From contig NZ_JAPUBN010000007.1 in NCBI RefSeq assembly GCF_026966905.1, positions 1 through 64,000 on the forward strand: a stretch of DNA of 64,000 nucleotides, in the 5' to 3' direction. Positions 55,125-64,000 of this stretch are shown one piece after another. Under the pieces are notes generated by a model. It was not told the origin of the DNA. It did no database searches and saw only the letters and a list, made by a program, of their open reading frames with translations. A program made the translations under genes and the position numbers. Position 1 is the first letter of the stretch. The number at the start of each line of letters is the position of its first letter. This DNA is from Marinomonas phaeophyticola. Its GTDB lineage: Bacteria; Pseudomonadota; Gammaproteobacteria; Pseudomonadales; Marinomonadaceae.

Positions 55125-55152
55125 TTTTTAAACACCTTTATTAAGCATAAAC

Positions 55153-55454
55153 ATGGCAAAATCATCATCAGACCGCAATACTATCGATTTATTTGGCAAA
55201 ACTCGAGGCCGCCCCGTCACTCAACCCTTACCAAGGAAAGAACAACTAAAGAAAAATAAACAAATACAAAGGGCGAAAGAAAAAAACTGGGACTTAAACG
55301 TCTAGAAATCATATTAGATCAAGAAACAATAGAAAAGCTCGATACTCTCTGCTTAGAACAAGATATCAAGCGAGCAGAATGGTTAACCATGCAAATTGCA
55401 CTGGCTTACTCAAAAAGAAAAACTAGTCGAAAAAAGCGCGTACTCAAAGAATAA
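55153..55454 (+). pseudogene. YbfE-like LexA-regulated protein, frame broken at an A7 run
   Basis: The start MAKSSSDRNTIDLFGKTRGR and the phrase PLPRKEQLKKNKQ match YbfE, a small protein under LexA control in E. coli. The 0 frame stops at TAG 55303-55305. Continuing in the -1 frame after the A run at 55280-55286 gives LGLKRLEIILDQETIEKLD, a ribbon-helix-helix-like end, and a stop at 55452-55454, exactly the usual length of about 100 residues. The run reads A-AAA-AAC in the 0 frame, a known -1 slippery heptamer. It could be a mutation, a sequencing error or true recoding. No LexA box is obvious upstream. Confidence 0.8.
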
Positions 55455-55515
55455 AATCCTTTCAAAAATACGCACTTTTAGAAACCATTTTACTTAACTA
55501 CAAAACCACACTGAC

Positions 55516-56592
55516 TTAATGGGTTTCTAACTGACTCAATAAATTAATCACCTGCACACTGGCGGCTTCCATCGCAGCTAGATGCTTGATAGCCCTATCA
55601 AGATCACCTTCTTGTTTTGCAAGTAATGCATCAATGCCATTCTGATGAACTTGAGCATGGGGTTCATCAAGCTGCTTAAAGACGGAGCTATTTTGAAACT
55701 GTTCTTTACCCTCGGCAAGATACCATTTACCTAAACGACAGTTATTATGGTCCGATATAGAAGATACATCCGGCTTTTTATCCACAGAGAATAGACGATG
55801 AATTTCTGCTTTCCACACCATATGATCCATTTTAACCGTATGTAAAAAACAATTTGTCGCCTCATGATCCAATTCTTTCTGCGTGCTTAAGGCCGTGCTA
55901 ATAACTTCTTGCACATTTCGCACAGTTTCACCCGTTAGGGTAACCAAATCAGAACATCCTGTTGCCACCATATTGATGTGACCATCAGCGATCCCTGTAT
56001 TTTTCTCAATGGCTTCCACTAATTGCGCTATCTCAGCACTGGCATCTCCCGATTTTTGAGCAAGTGAACGGACTTCGTCTGCCACAACAGCAAAGCCTCG
56101 ACCTTGCTCACCTGCCCGAGCCGCTTCTATTGCGGCATTCAGCGCCAGCAAATTGGTCTGCTCTGAAATGCCACTCACAATACCAACGAACTGAGTAATA
56201 TTACTTGCTAATGTTTTCAGCGTTTTTACGCTTGAATTACTTTCTACTGCGCCATTCTGAATAATGTCGATGGCTTTTTGTAGTGCATTCATCGCTTCTG
56301 CACTTTCATTTGCCGTCTGTTCAAAATCTACCAGCTTCTTACTTTCATTATTTAGCGCATGCATACTGCCTTCAATAGAGTCACGCACGCCAGATAAAAG
56401 ACCAAGGCTATCTAATAGTAAGCCATCTGTATTTTTTTGTTTTGCCGATAAGCGCAATGATTCTAATTCTGTCTGGGCTTTCTGATGTTTAGAAAGCAGT
56501 TCTGTCATTTCCTGATTTAAGGCGGTTCGGTCTAATTCTAGTAACTCAAGCTTTTCTTCTAGTTGCTGGATTTGTTTACCCTTTCCCCACAT
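55516..56592 (-). CDS. Soluble chemoreceptor with CZB zinc domain
   Basis: A cytoplasmic receptor of 358 residues without membrane segments. Residues 1-60 form a coiled coil ([20 protein letters not shown]), then the signalling hairpin with the tip [21 protein letters not shown] and [20 protein letters not shown], then a C-terminal chemoreceptor zinc-binding (CZB) domain: His in [15 protein letters not shown], Cys in [10 protein letters not shown] and His in [15 protein letters not shown] domains bind zinc and in some proteins sense hypochlorite or zinc. Length and design resemble the soluble class that E. coli lacks but marine bacteria have. Divergent from tdk by 66 bases. Confidence 0.92.
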   Translation of the reverse strand: MWGKGKQIQQLEEKLELLELDRTALNQEMTELLSKHQKAQTELESLRLSAKQKNTDGLLLDSLGLLSGVRDSIEGSMHALNNESKKLVDFEQTANESAEAMNALQKAIDIIQNGAVESNSSVKTLKTLASNITQFVGIVSGISEQTNLLALNAAIEAARAGEQGRGFAVVADEVRSLAQKSGDASAEIAQLVEAIEKNTGIADGHINMVATGCSDLVTLTGETVRNVQEVISTALSTQKELDHEATNCFLHTVKMDHMVWKAEIHRLFSVDKKPDVSSISDHNNCRLGKWYLAEGKEQFQNSSVFKQLDEPHAQVHQNGIDALLAKQEGDLDRAIKHLAAMEAASVQVINLLSQLETH

Positions 56593-56658
56593 ATAAACCT
56601 CTTATTCGTTGTTGTTTGTTATAATCATTTAAATTACCACTAACTATAGAATAAACCC

Positions 56659-57237
56659 ATGGCAAAGCTATATTTTTATTTTTCCGCAATGAACGCTGGT
56701 AAATCCACCGTTTTATTACAATCAGCGCATAACTATCAAGAAAGAGGCATGAAGCCTTTACTCTTGACGGCGGCTTTAGACAATCGCTATGAAGTCGGAC
56801 AGATCTCCTCTAGAATTGGTATTTCTGCTGAAGCTCGGCTATTTGATAAACATACGAATTTACTTCAAATTGTTAAAGATGCGCTTACAACTCAAAACAT
56901 TGACTGTATCCTCATTGATGAGTCTCAGTTTTTAACAAAAGAACAAGTATACGATTTAACTGACATCGTTGATGACCTGAATATTCCAGTGCTCGCATTT
57001 GGTATTCGTACAGACTTTAAGGCCGAACTATTCGAAGGCAGCCAGGCCTTATTAGCTTGGTCAGATAAACTCATCGAACTAAAGACCGTTTGCCACTGCG
57101 GAAGTAAAGCAACGATGGTTATTAGGGTCGATCCTGAAGGCAATCCTGTACGAGAAGGCGCACAAGTAGAGATCGGAGGCAATGACAGATATTTATCTGT
57201 TTGTCGTAAACACTTTAAAGAAGCACTTAAGGGCTAA
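56659..57237 (+). CDS. tdk: Thymidine kinase
   Basis: A type II (TK1-like) thymidine kinase of 192 residues for deoxynucleoside salvage. P-loop AMNAGKST (10-17), Walker B and catalytic Glu in LIDESQFL, lasso domain with the zinc ligands CHCG and CRKHF, and [12 protein letters not shown] at the end. This fits the gammaproteobacterial enzyme. It is followed, two bases after its stop, by rdgC, so the two are likely cotranscribed although functionally unrelated. Confidence 0.96.
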   Translation: MAKLYFYFSAMNAGKSTVLLQSAHNYQERGMKPLLLTAALDNRYEVGQISSRIGISAEARLFDKHTNLLQIVKDALTTQNIDCILIDESQFLTKEQVYDLTDIVDDLNIPVLAFGIRTDFKAELFEGSQALLAWSDKLIELKTVCHCGSKATMVIRVDPEGNPVREGAQVEIGGNDRYLSVCRKHFKEALKG

Positions 57238-57239
57238 TC

Positions 57240-58160
57240 ATGTGGTTTAATAATATTCAAATATTCCAATTAAAAAATGTAGAAGCACTCGATACCAATG
57301 AATTAGTTGATAAATTACCTGACTTCCCTCTAAAAGAATGCGGTAGCCAGGAAGAGTTTTCCTTTGGCTGGCTACCTCTTATCCGCAAAAGTGAGCAATG
57401 GTCTCTTATTGGAAATAACTGTTTGATGATAAGAGCAGGCAAAGAAGAAAAAGTGCTGCCCTCTTCTGTCGTTCGCGAAGAATTAGAAAATAAAGTATCC
57501 GAAATTGAGCTGTTAGAAGGTCGCAAGGTAGGTCGTAAGGAAAAGTCGGACTTGAAAGACGAGCTGGTTTTTACACTAAGACCAAAAGCGTTTTCTAAAC
57601 GTTCTGACATCTGGTGTTATTTTGATCTTAAAGCAAAAATTTTAATTGTAAATAGCACCAATGCAAGCCTAACCGAGCTGCTTTTTAAACAGATACAAAC
57701 AACTCTTGGAAGTTTTTCCATGACGCCTTTGCAAGCACTGGCATCACCGTCTAGTATTATGAGTGAGTGGTTATTAAACAATGATTTACCTGCCAGCCTA
57801 GAAACAGGTGATGAATGTGAGATTCAAGATGGCTCAGAAGAAAAGGCAAAGATTCGTTTCAAAGCATTGGATCCTTTATCTGAAGATGTTACTCGGCACA
57901 TAGAACAAGGCATGATGGTCATGAATTTAGGCCTAAAGTGGACAGAAAAGCTGAGTTTTGTTCTACATGAAGACTTAACACTACGTAAACTAAAATTTGA
58001 TGACACTCTCAAAGATCAAGCATTTAATGATTCACAAGGTGGAGGTTTAGCTGATCTTGATGCAAATTTCGCACTAATGACATTAACTCTTAGAGAATTT
58101 TTTGCCTCTTACTGCCTGTGGTTTGAAATCAATCAAGAGGAACAGACGGCGTTAACATGA
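57240..58160 (+). CDS. rdgC: Recombination-associated protein RdgC
   Basis: A nucleoid-associated ring protein of 306 residues that binds double-stranded DNA and restrains RecA. The start MWFNNIQIFQL is characteristic of RdgC, as are FSFGWLPLI, PSSVVREELENKVSEIE, GRKVGRKEKSDLKDEL and the C-terminal LTLREFFASYCLWFE. Length is normal. It overlaps nothing and lies two bases after tdk. A long inverted repeat follows its stop codon at 58206. Confidence 0.95.
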   Translation: MWFNNIQIFQLKNVEALDTNELVDKLPDFPLKECGSQEEFSFGWLPLIRKSEQWSLIGNNCLMIRAGKEEKVLPSSVVREELENKVSEIELLEGRKVGRKEKSDLKDELVFTLRPKAFSKRSDIWCYFDLKAKILIVNSTNASLTELLFKQIQTTLGSFSMTPLQALASPSSIMSEWLLNNDLPASLETGDECEIQDGSEEKAKIRFKALDPLSEDVTRHIEQGMMVMNLGLKWTEKLSFVLHEDLTLRKLKFDDTLKDQAFNDSQGGGLADLDANFALMTLTLREFFASYCLWFEINQEEQTALT

Positions 58161-58205
58161 TCGTCATAAGCCTAGCGTAGAGTGCCGTATATAACGCCTG
58201 TATGC

Positions 58206-58244
58206 CCCCAATGTTTTCCACAAATTAGGTGGATAACATTGGGG
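58206..58244. repeat. 16-bp inverted repeat with paired DnaA-box-like ends
   Basis: CCCCAATGTTTTCCAC and GTGGATAACATTGGGG pair with one mismatch around AAATTAG. TTTTCCACA (58214-58222) fits the DnaA box TTWTNCACA, and the reverse strand of 58228-58236, TTATCCACC, fits at eight of nine bases. The two boxes face each other inside the repeat. No T-run follows, so it is not a usual terminator. Confidence 0.6.
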
Positions 58245-58352
58245 AGAAACGATGCTAGCTTATATAATACAATCGTCCATAAGAATAGATCTCAATCGTA
58301 CAAAATCGCCTTACTCCTATTTTATGAATTATTTGGCACTATACTTTCTCCT

Positions 58353-59498
58353 ATGAAAACTATTGAAAAAAATCTTAAAGAACAAGAAATTGCTAAAAAA
58401 GTAACGTTAGTAGGCGCGGGATGGGATGCTATTCTTGGGTTAGCTAAAATTATTGCCGGTTATTTATCGCAATCTCAAGCCCTGATTGCTGACGGTATTC
58501 ATTCTCTGTCCGATCTAGTAACGGATGTCTTTGTCTATATGGCAGCAAGTAACTCCCATGCCGCTCCTGATGAGAAACACCCCTATGGACATCGTCGATT
58601 CGAGACCTTAACGACGGTATTTCTTGGTCTCGTTCTTATCATCGTCGCTCTAGGTATCGCCCTAGACACTATGATCAATAACAGCACGCCGACTGTGACC
58701 TGGTATGGCTTAGCTGCCATAATCACCACTATTATCGTCAAAGAATCCATTTTCCACTATACAAAAAAAGCAGGAGAAGCAATTGGCAGTAAGATGCTAG
58801 TTGCAAATGCTTGGCATAGCCGCAGTGATGCGCTCTCCTCCATTGCGGTTCTCGCTGGCTTAGGTGGGGTTTATATTGGTTGGCCTTGGGCAGATAAAGT
58901 AGCCTCTATTTTAGTGGCTATCTTGATTGGTAAAATTGCTATTGAAATGATTTTAGAGAATATTGCTGAATTAGTTGATACCGCGCCTGATAAAAAAGTG
59001 ATTGAAGAAATTACCGAAACAGCCAACAGCTTAAAAAATGTAATGAAACCCCATGATATTCGAGCGCGTTCAATGGCTGGGAAAATCCATTTAGATATGC
59101 ATATCCATGTGCCGGCTTATATCAGTGTCAGCGAAGGCCACTACATTAGCGATAAGGTCATACATACCATAAAATCCAAACATGCCATTGTAGAAGACGT
59201 CTTAATACATATTGATCCGGAAGGAGTAACACATAAAGGCGAGAAGAAAACCACTGCATTTCACGAAAGAGATCAAATCATGGCGGATCTTGGATTTTTA
59301 CTACGCAGACACTCAGCTTACCTGCATCTGGAAAAAACTCGGTTACACTATTTCAATAGTGGCTTAGAAATTGATCTCATAGGGAACGCTTTAACCGTAC
59401 CTGAAGGCACTAACTTACAAAAACTGACCGCAGGCATAGAACAAGATTTATCTACATTGCCTTATTCCAATAAGAAAAGTATTTTTTGGCAGTTCTAA
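58353..59498 (+). CDS. Cation diffusion facilitator family metal exporter
   Basis: An inner-membrane divalent metal/proton antiporter of 381 residues, taken from the ATG at 58353. The longer frame from 58182 is rejected because it begins inside the spacer. Six membrane segments; metal site in segments 2 and 5 as ADGIHSLSDLVTD and NAWHSRSDALSS (the HxxxD pairs of zinc/iron exporters). HPYGHRRFETL is the family signature. The C-terminal domain is longer than in FieF (about 285-381), with an extra ferredoxin-like lobe. Substrate (zinc, iron or manganese) is open. It follows the inverted repeat at 58206. Confidence 0.9.
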   Translation: MKTIEKNLKEQEIAKKVTLVGAGWDAILGLAKIIAGYLSQSQALIADGIHSLSDLVTDVFVYMAASNSHAAPDEKHPYGHRRFETLTTVFLGLVLIIVALGIALDTMINNSTPTVTWYGLAAIITTIIVKESIFHYTKKAGEAIGSKMLVANAWHSRSDALSSIAVLAGLGGVYIGWPWADKVASILVAILIGKIAIEMILENIAELVDTAPDKKVIEEITETANSLKNVMKPHDIRARSMAGKIHLDMHIHVPAYISVSEGHYISDKVIHTIKSKHAIVEDVLIHIDPEGVTHKGEKKTTAFHERDQIMADLGFLLRRHSAYLHLEKTRLHYFNSGLEIDLIGNALTVPEGTNLQKLTAGIEQDLSTLPYSNKKSIFWQF

Positions 59499-59519
59499 AA
59501 CAACGAACAACCTTGAGGA

Positions 59520-60854
59520 TTATTTAGGCAGGGTTGTCTCTCCTAACGGCAAATGTACATCCGCACCCTCTCCATGCTCGTCCTGTATCGTTAGTTGCTT
59601 ATTGGTTTTCGCGCCCATTATTTTTAATTGCTCTGCACGGTTAATGAGGTTACCTCTCCCCGTAGTCAGTTTTTTCATTGCACCATCGTAACTTCGGTTT
59701 ACTTGCTGGATTTTATTGCCTATATCATCCATATCAGTAACAAAACCAACAAATTTATCATACATGGCCCCCGCCTGCTTAGCGATCTCTAGGGCATTTT
59801 GACTCTGCTTTTCATTGCGCCATATATTTTGTATGGTTCTTAATGTCGCCAACAAATTAGAGGGACCGACGATAATAATATTATGTTCAAAGGCTTCACT
59901 AAACAATCCATTATCCGCCTGTAAAGCCAGACCAAACGCCGCTTCGATTGGTATAAAAAGTAAAACAAAATCCAAAGAAGTGACACCTTCTAAATTATGG
60001 TATTCCTTCGCACTCAATTCTTTTACATGACGCCTTACCGCTTCCAAATGTTGTTTTAGTGAACGTTTTCTTTCCTCATCAGTGTCCGCCTCAACGTATG
60101 CAAGATAACTGACTAACACCATCTTTGAATCGACTATTACCTGTTTCCCATCTGGCAAATAAATAATTACATCGGGTTGATAACGCTTACCCGCCGTAGT
60201 TTGAAGTGACACCTGTGTTTTATATTCTCTGCCTTTTGCTAGACCTGAACGCTCTAAAATACGCTCTAGAATGACTTCCCCCCAACCGCCTTGAATTTTA
60301 TTTTGTCCTTTCAAGGCATCGGTTAGGTTCATCGCATCATCGCTAATTTTTTGGTTTAACTGTTGGAGTCCTTTAATCTCTTTTATTAAAGAAAAGCGTT
60401 CTTTAGCCTCTTCACTATAACTCTGCTCAACCCGCTGTTGAAAAGAGTGAATTTTTTGACCTAATGGTTCCAATAAAGAAGATATCTGTTTTTCATTCTC
60501 GGCGGCTAAATGGCGACCTTGCTGACTCATGATGTCTTGTGCTAACTGCTTAAACTCCACCTCTGATTGGCGTTTTTGCGCCTGGTAGAAAACTTCTTTT
60601 TCTTGCCAAACTTGCTGAGCGGACGCAAATTGTTGCTCTAATGTAATCGCTTCTTTTTCCATCACATGTATTTGCTCTCGCATCTGTTGTAATAATTGAT
60701 TGTGATTATTCAACAAATTTTGGCTTTTTTCCGCTTCAAGCTGACACTGTCGCTTGATTGACTGTACAATAGAGTACGCAATAAAAGAGACGACAATGGC
60801 CCCTAAACCTAAGCCCAACAAGCTCCATAGTGCAGGCACAAGCCAATCTGTCAT
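59520..60854 (-). CDS. rmuC: DNA recombination protein RmuC
   Basis: A protein of 444 residues with an N-terminal membrane anchor (LVPALWSLLGLGLGAIVVSF), a long coiled coil (about 25-170) and the RmuC nuclease-like domain: IQGGWGEVILERILERSGL, PDVIIYLPDGKQVIVDSKM, DFVLLFIPIEAAFGLALQ and FSEAFEHNIIIVGPSNLLAT. Loss of RmuC raises inversion at short inverted repeats, so it limits certain rearrangements, possibly by cutting DNA structures. It is a single gene, convergent with the CDF gene and divergent from yigZ. Confidence 0.95.
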   Translation of the reverse strand: MTDWLVPALWSLLGLGLGAIVVSFIAYSIVQSIKRQCQLEAEKSQNLLNNHNQLLQQMREQIHVMEKEAITLEQQFASAQQVWQEKEVFYQAQKRQSEVEFKQLAQDIMSQQGRHLAAENEKQISSLLEPLGQKIHSFQQRVEQSYSEEAKERFSLIKEIKGLQQLNQKISDDAMNLTDALKGQNKIQGGWGEVILERILERSGLAKGREYKTQVSLQTTAGKRYQPDVIIYLPDGKQVIVDSKMVLVSYLAYVEADTDEERKRSLKQHLEAVRRHVKELSAKEYHNLEGVTSLDFVLLFIPIEAAFGLALQADNGLFSEAFEHNIIIVGPSNLLATLRTIQNIWRNEKQSQNALEIAKQAGAMYDKFVGFVTDMDDIGNKIQQVNRSYDGAMKKLTTGRGNLINRAEQLKIMGAKTNKQLTIQDEHGEGADVHLPLGETTLPK

Positions 60855-60914
60855 GTAATCACCGACCCTTCTGTATTAAAAATACTTATAGAAAACAATA
60901 GATAATAAGTTTAC

Positions 60915-61538
60915 ATGGATTACTACCTAAGCCCAATAGAAGAACAACGCTTTGACCTTGTAATTAAAAATAGTCAATTCATTACTCGTGTAAAAAGAAC
61001 CTGTGGTCGAATGGAAGCCAAAGCATTTATTGACAGCATTCGTACTCAATACCCTGATGCAAATCATCATTGTTGGGCGTTCGCTGCTGGCGCTCCCAGC
61101 AATGTGCACTTATGGGATCAAAGTGATGATGGAGAACCAAAGGGTACCGCTGGCAAACCGATGCTGAATGTATTGCAGCATTCGAATTTCGGTGAAACGA
61201 CGGTTGTGGTCACTCGATACTTTGGGGGCGTTAAATTAGGCGCTGGCGGCTTAGTGAGAGCTTATAGTCAAGCGGTTCAGCAAGCACTCAGTCAAACCGT
61301 ATTTGAAGAAGTCTACCCACGCCATGCAGTATCGATAAAAGTGTCCTATTCTTTATTAGGTAAAGTGGAATATTGGTTGGAACAAAGCGACATAGAGGTA
61401 CAAGCAAAACACTTTGATACAGATATCACGATCGAGTTAGGGGTTATCCCAAACTCGTGGCAAGAACAAAAAACAGCCCTTGAGAACCTTGGTCAAGGCA
61501 GCATTATTTTTATTGAACCTGAATTAGACAACAAATAA
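60915..61538 (+). CDS. yigZ: YigZ/IMPACT family protein
   Basis: A protein of 207 residues in the IMPACT family, related to the eukaryotic translation regulator IMPACT. Motifs are KNSQFITRVKRTCG, HHCWAFAAGA, DDGEPKGTAGKPMLNVLQ and VVVTRYFGGVKLGAGGLVRAYS, then a C-terminal ferredoxin-like domain. The biochemical role in bacteria is not firmly known. The gene ends 22 bases before rapA and both point right, so an operon is likely. Confidence 0.93.
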   Translation: MDYYLSPIEEQRFDLVIKNSQFITRVKRTCGRMEAKAFIDSIRTQYPDANHHCWAFAAGAPSNVHLWDQSDDGEPKGTAGKPMLNVLQHSNFGETTVVVTRYFGGVKLGAGGLVRAYSQAVQQALSQTVFEEVYPRHAVSIKVSYSLLGKVEYWLEQSDIEVQAKHFDTDITIELGVIPNSWQEQKTALENLGQGSIIFIEPELDNK

Positions 61539-61560
61539 CTAGATTGGATTATTAATCACT

Positions 61561-64000
61561 ATGTATCAAACTGGACAAAGATGGAGTAGCCGTAACGAGT
61601 CAGATCTCGGTATCGGTATTATTGTTGAATTAAAAAGCAAGTCTTTTACTCTACATTTCCCTGATGCGGAAACAGACCGTCATTATTCTGTGAGCCAAAC
61701 TAGTTTAGTCCGCCGTACATTAACTGTTGGCGACGAACTGTACTTCCAAGACGAGCCTTTCCTAATAGAAGGCGTTCGTGAAATTGATGGATTATATGAA
61801 TACTTCATTGGTGATGATTGGTTAGAAGAAAGTATTATCCAATTTCCAAGAAATGACAAAAACGAACTGGATGCTATTTTATCCATTTCTCCGGCTCGTC
61901 GCATGTGGTTTGATCTTCGTCGCCACACCCTAGAAAATCAAGGACGCTTAGCCTCTTCTCCAGTACGCGGGTTAATGGGATTAAAAGCCGAGCTGCTACC
62001 ACACCAAATTTATTTAGCACACGAAATTGCTAATAGACCAGTGGCTAGAGCCTTATTGTGCGACGAGGTTGGCTTAGGTAAAACCCTAGAAGCAGGTTTG
62101 ATTTTACATCATAGAATGTTAAACGGTCTTTGTAAGCGCGCGCTCATTTTAACGCCAACAAACTTACAACACCAATGGCTAGTGGAAATGCTCCGTCGCT
62201 TCCATCAACATTTTGCATTAATCAATGAATCCGTTTATCAAGAACTCTATGAAGACGATGACAATCCGTTTGAACAACAGCCTCTGGTAATAGCACCTTT
62301 GGAATGGGCATCCAATCACCCACGAGCATTACAAGATATGCTTAGTGCGGAATGGGATATGGTGGTAATTGATGAGGCTCATCACTTAAACTGGCATCCC
62401 GAAACTCCAAGCCAAGACTACCAAACAGCCGCTTTGCTGGCTCAAACAACAGAGTCATTATTATTATTAAGCGCAACACCAGAACAAACCGGTGAAGAAG
62501 AGCACTTCTCCCGTTTACAACTTTTAGATCCAGATCATTATTATGATTTTGAGCGTTATAAAACGCAAAAAAATGAGTTTCAGCAAGCCGCTAATTTAGC
62601 GGAAATGTTGCTTCCTTTATCTCAAGGAAAAGAAACGGTAACCGCTATTGATTGGCCTAGCACCTTTGGTCATTACTTACCTCAAGTGCAAGCAAAAGAA
62701 TGGTTTGAAAAATTAAATAACAACATTAAGGGTGATACTCTAATTCAAGCCGCCGCAGATGCTATTGATTGGTTAATCGACCAACATGGTACAGGCCGAG
62801 AAGTATTCAGGAACACTCGCTCAGCCATCGGAGGATTCCCAAAACGTAAATTGACTAGCTACCCTCTGGAAATGACAGATGTGTACGCAAACGCAAAAAA
62901 CTATCCCTACCCACAGGCAGATGTTGATACCTCCCTTTGGGCCTATGATCCACGCTGGGTATGGTTAAAAGAATTTTTAGAATGCCAAGCAGACAAGGTT
63001 CTAGTTATTTGTCATACGGCGGATGTCGCCCAATGGTTAAGCGAGCAGCTCAATTTTGCGGGCTTCCAAAGTGCTAACTTCCATGAACAAATGCCATTAA
63101 TACACAGGGATCGCGCTGCAGCGTATTTTGCCGACCCAGAAGGTGCTCAAATTCTGATATGCTCAGAGATCGGCAGTGAAGGTCGAAACTTCCAGTTTAG
63201 CCATGATTTAGTGATGTACGACATGCCGGAACACCCAGATTTGCTTGAACAGCGTATTGGTCGATTAGACCGTCTAGGGCAAACCCATGATGTGCATGTG
63301 CATGTACCCTACCTAATTGGCAGCATGCAAGAAAGGCTCTTTAATTGGTATAACAGGGGACTAAATGCATTTTGCCGCACCACGTCTAATGGTGATCAAG
63401 TCAATCATGCATTTGCTGAGCAATTAAAAAGCTATTTACTTGGTCACGATGATGATGAAACCCTATTAGACGAAGCGCATACCTATCATGAAGCGTTACT
63501 AAAACGGATGGAAGAAGGTCGTAACCGGCTGCTTGAAATGACGTCTTGTCGCCCTGAGCAAGCAAGAGCACTAATTAATACCATCGAAGAAAGCGCAACC
63601 AAAGGGTTACACAAATACATTGAAGACGTTACCCATGCCTTTAATATTTATGCTGAATGCATGGATGATACAGAAGATAAGAGCGCTTGGTTTATCCGCC
63701 CCTCTACCGACATGATGATTGAAGTGCTTCCTGGTGTCGATGACGAAGGTAAAATGCTTGTTCTAGACCGCCGTCAAGCCAGCCAAAGAGAAGATGTAGC
63801 ATTTGCCACTTGGGAACACCCACTTATTGCTATGTTAATGGATGAAGTACAAGCTTTTGAATCAGGTCGATTAACCTCTGCCACACTGCCAATCAGTGCG
63901 CTGCCTGAAGGCACGGTTCTCATTGAAAGTATGTTTGTTATCGAAGCAAGTGCTCATCCTAGATTAAAACTGAGTCAGTCCTTACCCATTACACCAATGT
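61561..64000 (+). CDS. rapA: RNA polymerase-associated protein RapA (partial)
   Basis: RapA is a Swi2/Snf2-type ATPase that binds RNA polymerase and helps recycle it from post-termination complexes. The frame is open from ATG 61561 to the window end (813 codons of an expected 960 or so). The N-terminal Tudor-like part starts YQTGQRWSSRNESDLGIG. Helicase motifs are CDEVGLGKTLEAG (I), DEAHHLNW (II), LLSATPEQ (III), and in the second lobe CSEIGSEGRNFQF (V) and EQRIGRLDRLGQ (VI). No stop or frameshift was found in the part read. Cotranscription with yigZ is likely. The true stop lies beyond 64000. Confidence 0.95.
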   Translation, partial: MYQTGQRWSSRNESDLGIGIIVELKSKSFTLHFPDAETDRHYSVSQTSLVRRTLTVGDELYFQDEPFLIEGVREIDGLYEYFIGDDWLEESIIQFPRNDKNELDAILSISPARRMWFDLRRHTLENQGRLASSPVRGLMGLKAELLPHQIYLAHEIANRPVARALLCDEVGLGKTLEAGLILHHRMLNGLCKRALILTPTNLQHQWLVEMLRRFHQHFALINESVYQELYEDDDNPFEQQPLVIAPLEWASNHPRALQDMLSAEWDMVVIDEAHHLNWHPETPSQDYQTAALLAQTTESLLLLSATPEQTGEEEHFSRLQLLDPDHYYDFERYKTQKNEFQQAANLAEMLLPLSQGKETVTAIDWPSTFGHYLPQVQAKEWFEKLNNNIKGDTLIQAAADAIDWLIDQHGTGREVFRNTRSAIGGFPKRKLTSYPLEMTDVYANAKNYPYPQADVDTSLWAYDPRWVWLKEFLECQADKVLVICHTADVAQWLSEQLNFAGFQSANFHEQMPLIHRDRAAAYFADPEGAQILICSEIGSEGRNFQFSHDLVMYDMPEHPDLLEQRIGRLDRLGQTHDVHVHVPYLIGSMQERLFNWYNRGLNAFCRTTSNGDQVNHAFAEQLKSYLLGHDDDETLLDEAHTYHEALLKRMEEGRNRLLEMTSCRPEQARALINTIEESATKGLHKYIEDVTHAFNIYAECMDDTEDKSAWFIRPSTDMMIEVLPGVDDEGKMLVLDRRQASQREDVAFATWEHPLIAMLMDEVQAFESGRLTSATLPISALPEGTVLIESMFVIEASAHPRLKLSQSLPITPM

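Noticed and set aside
58206-58244. Intrinsic terminator of rdgC
   Set aside because: The stem is strong but no T-run follows on either strand, and the DnaA-box-like ends offer another reading.
58182-58352. Longer N-terminus for the cation exporter
   Set aside because: The added 57 residues read through the inverted repeat and have no counterpart in the family; the ATG at 58353 gives the normal start.

Overview
The window looks like chromosomal DNA of a marine gammaproteobacterium of the Oceanospirillales type, most likely Marinomonas or a close relative. This is inferred from the AT-rich codon use, the prpB-prpC-acnD-prpF methylcitrate operon, a Dld-II type D-lactate dehydrogenase, and housekeeping genes (gltX, xni, tolC, apeB, prc, tdk, rdgC, rmuC, yigZ, rapA) of gammaproteobacterial type. 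No database search was possible.

Accessory part, 1-25 kb. Positions 1-3418 are the distal end of an integron gene-cassette array. There are two near-duplicate cassettes without a recognisable protein and three cassettes that each carry one unknown protein. They are separated by attC sites whose outer arms match cassette by cassette. The last attC is cut short by a remnant of a REP-associated tyrosine transposase (RAYT). Two full RAYT genes (5772-6740 and 23676-24644), at least two leader remnants and several short repeats with a TGGGTG core form a dispersed family. Between them lie a 597-aa unknown protein, a secreted protein, a divergent TetR/FabF pair, a DUF3592 protein, an LpxH-like phosphoesterase, a pair of facing pseudogenes (PACE efflux pump and LysR regulator) joined by a deletion, AzlCD, an NMT1/THI5-type ABC importer, an EamA transporter, a frameshifted FAD oxidase, a small P-loop kinase, a type II lumazine synthase behind an FMN riboswitch, and a lone contractile-tail sheath gene.

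Metabolic part, 25-44 kb. The propionate (methylcitrate) operon runs leftward from two ATTGTCGACAAT-type operators. A small Cys-rich protein, a YeeN/YebC protein and uridine phosphorylase follow. A 946-aa FAD/Fe-S D-lactate dehydrogenase is preceded by two TGGTnnnACCA operators. Next come a BaeSR-like two-component system, an AEC carrier, and a DctB/DctD-like sensor and sigma-54 activator pair.

Core part, 44-64 kb. Two chemoreceptors (one membrane-bound, one soluble with a CZB zinc domain), gltX, xni, a DUF4139-like protein, TolC, an M18 aminopeptidase, Prc, DUF2788, a frameshifted YbfE-like gene, tdk-rdgC, a CDF metal exporter, rmuC, yigZ and the first 813 codons of rapA. No tRNA, rRNA, CRISPR array or integron integrase was seen.
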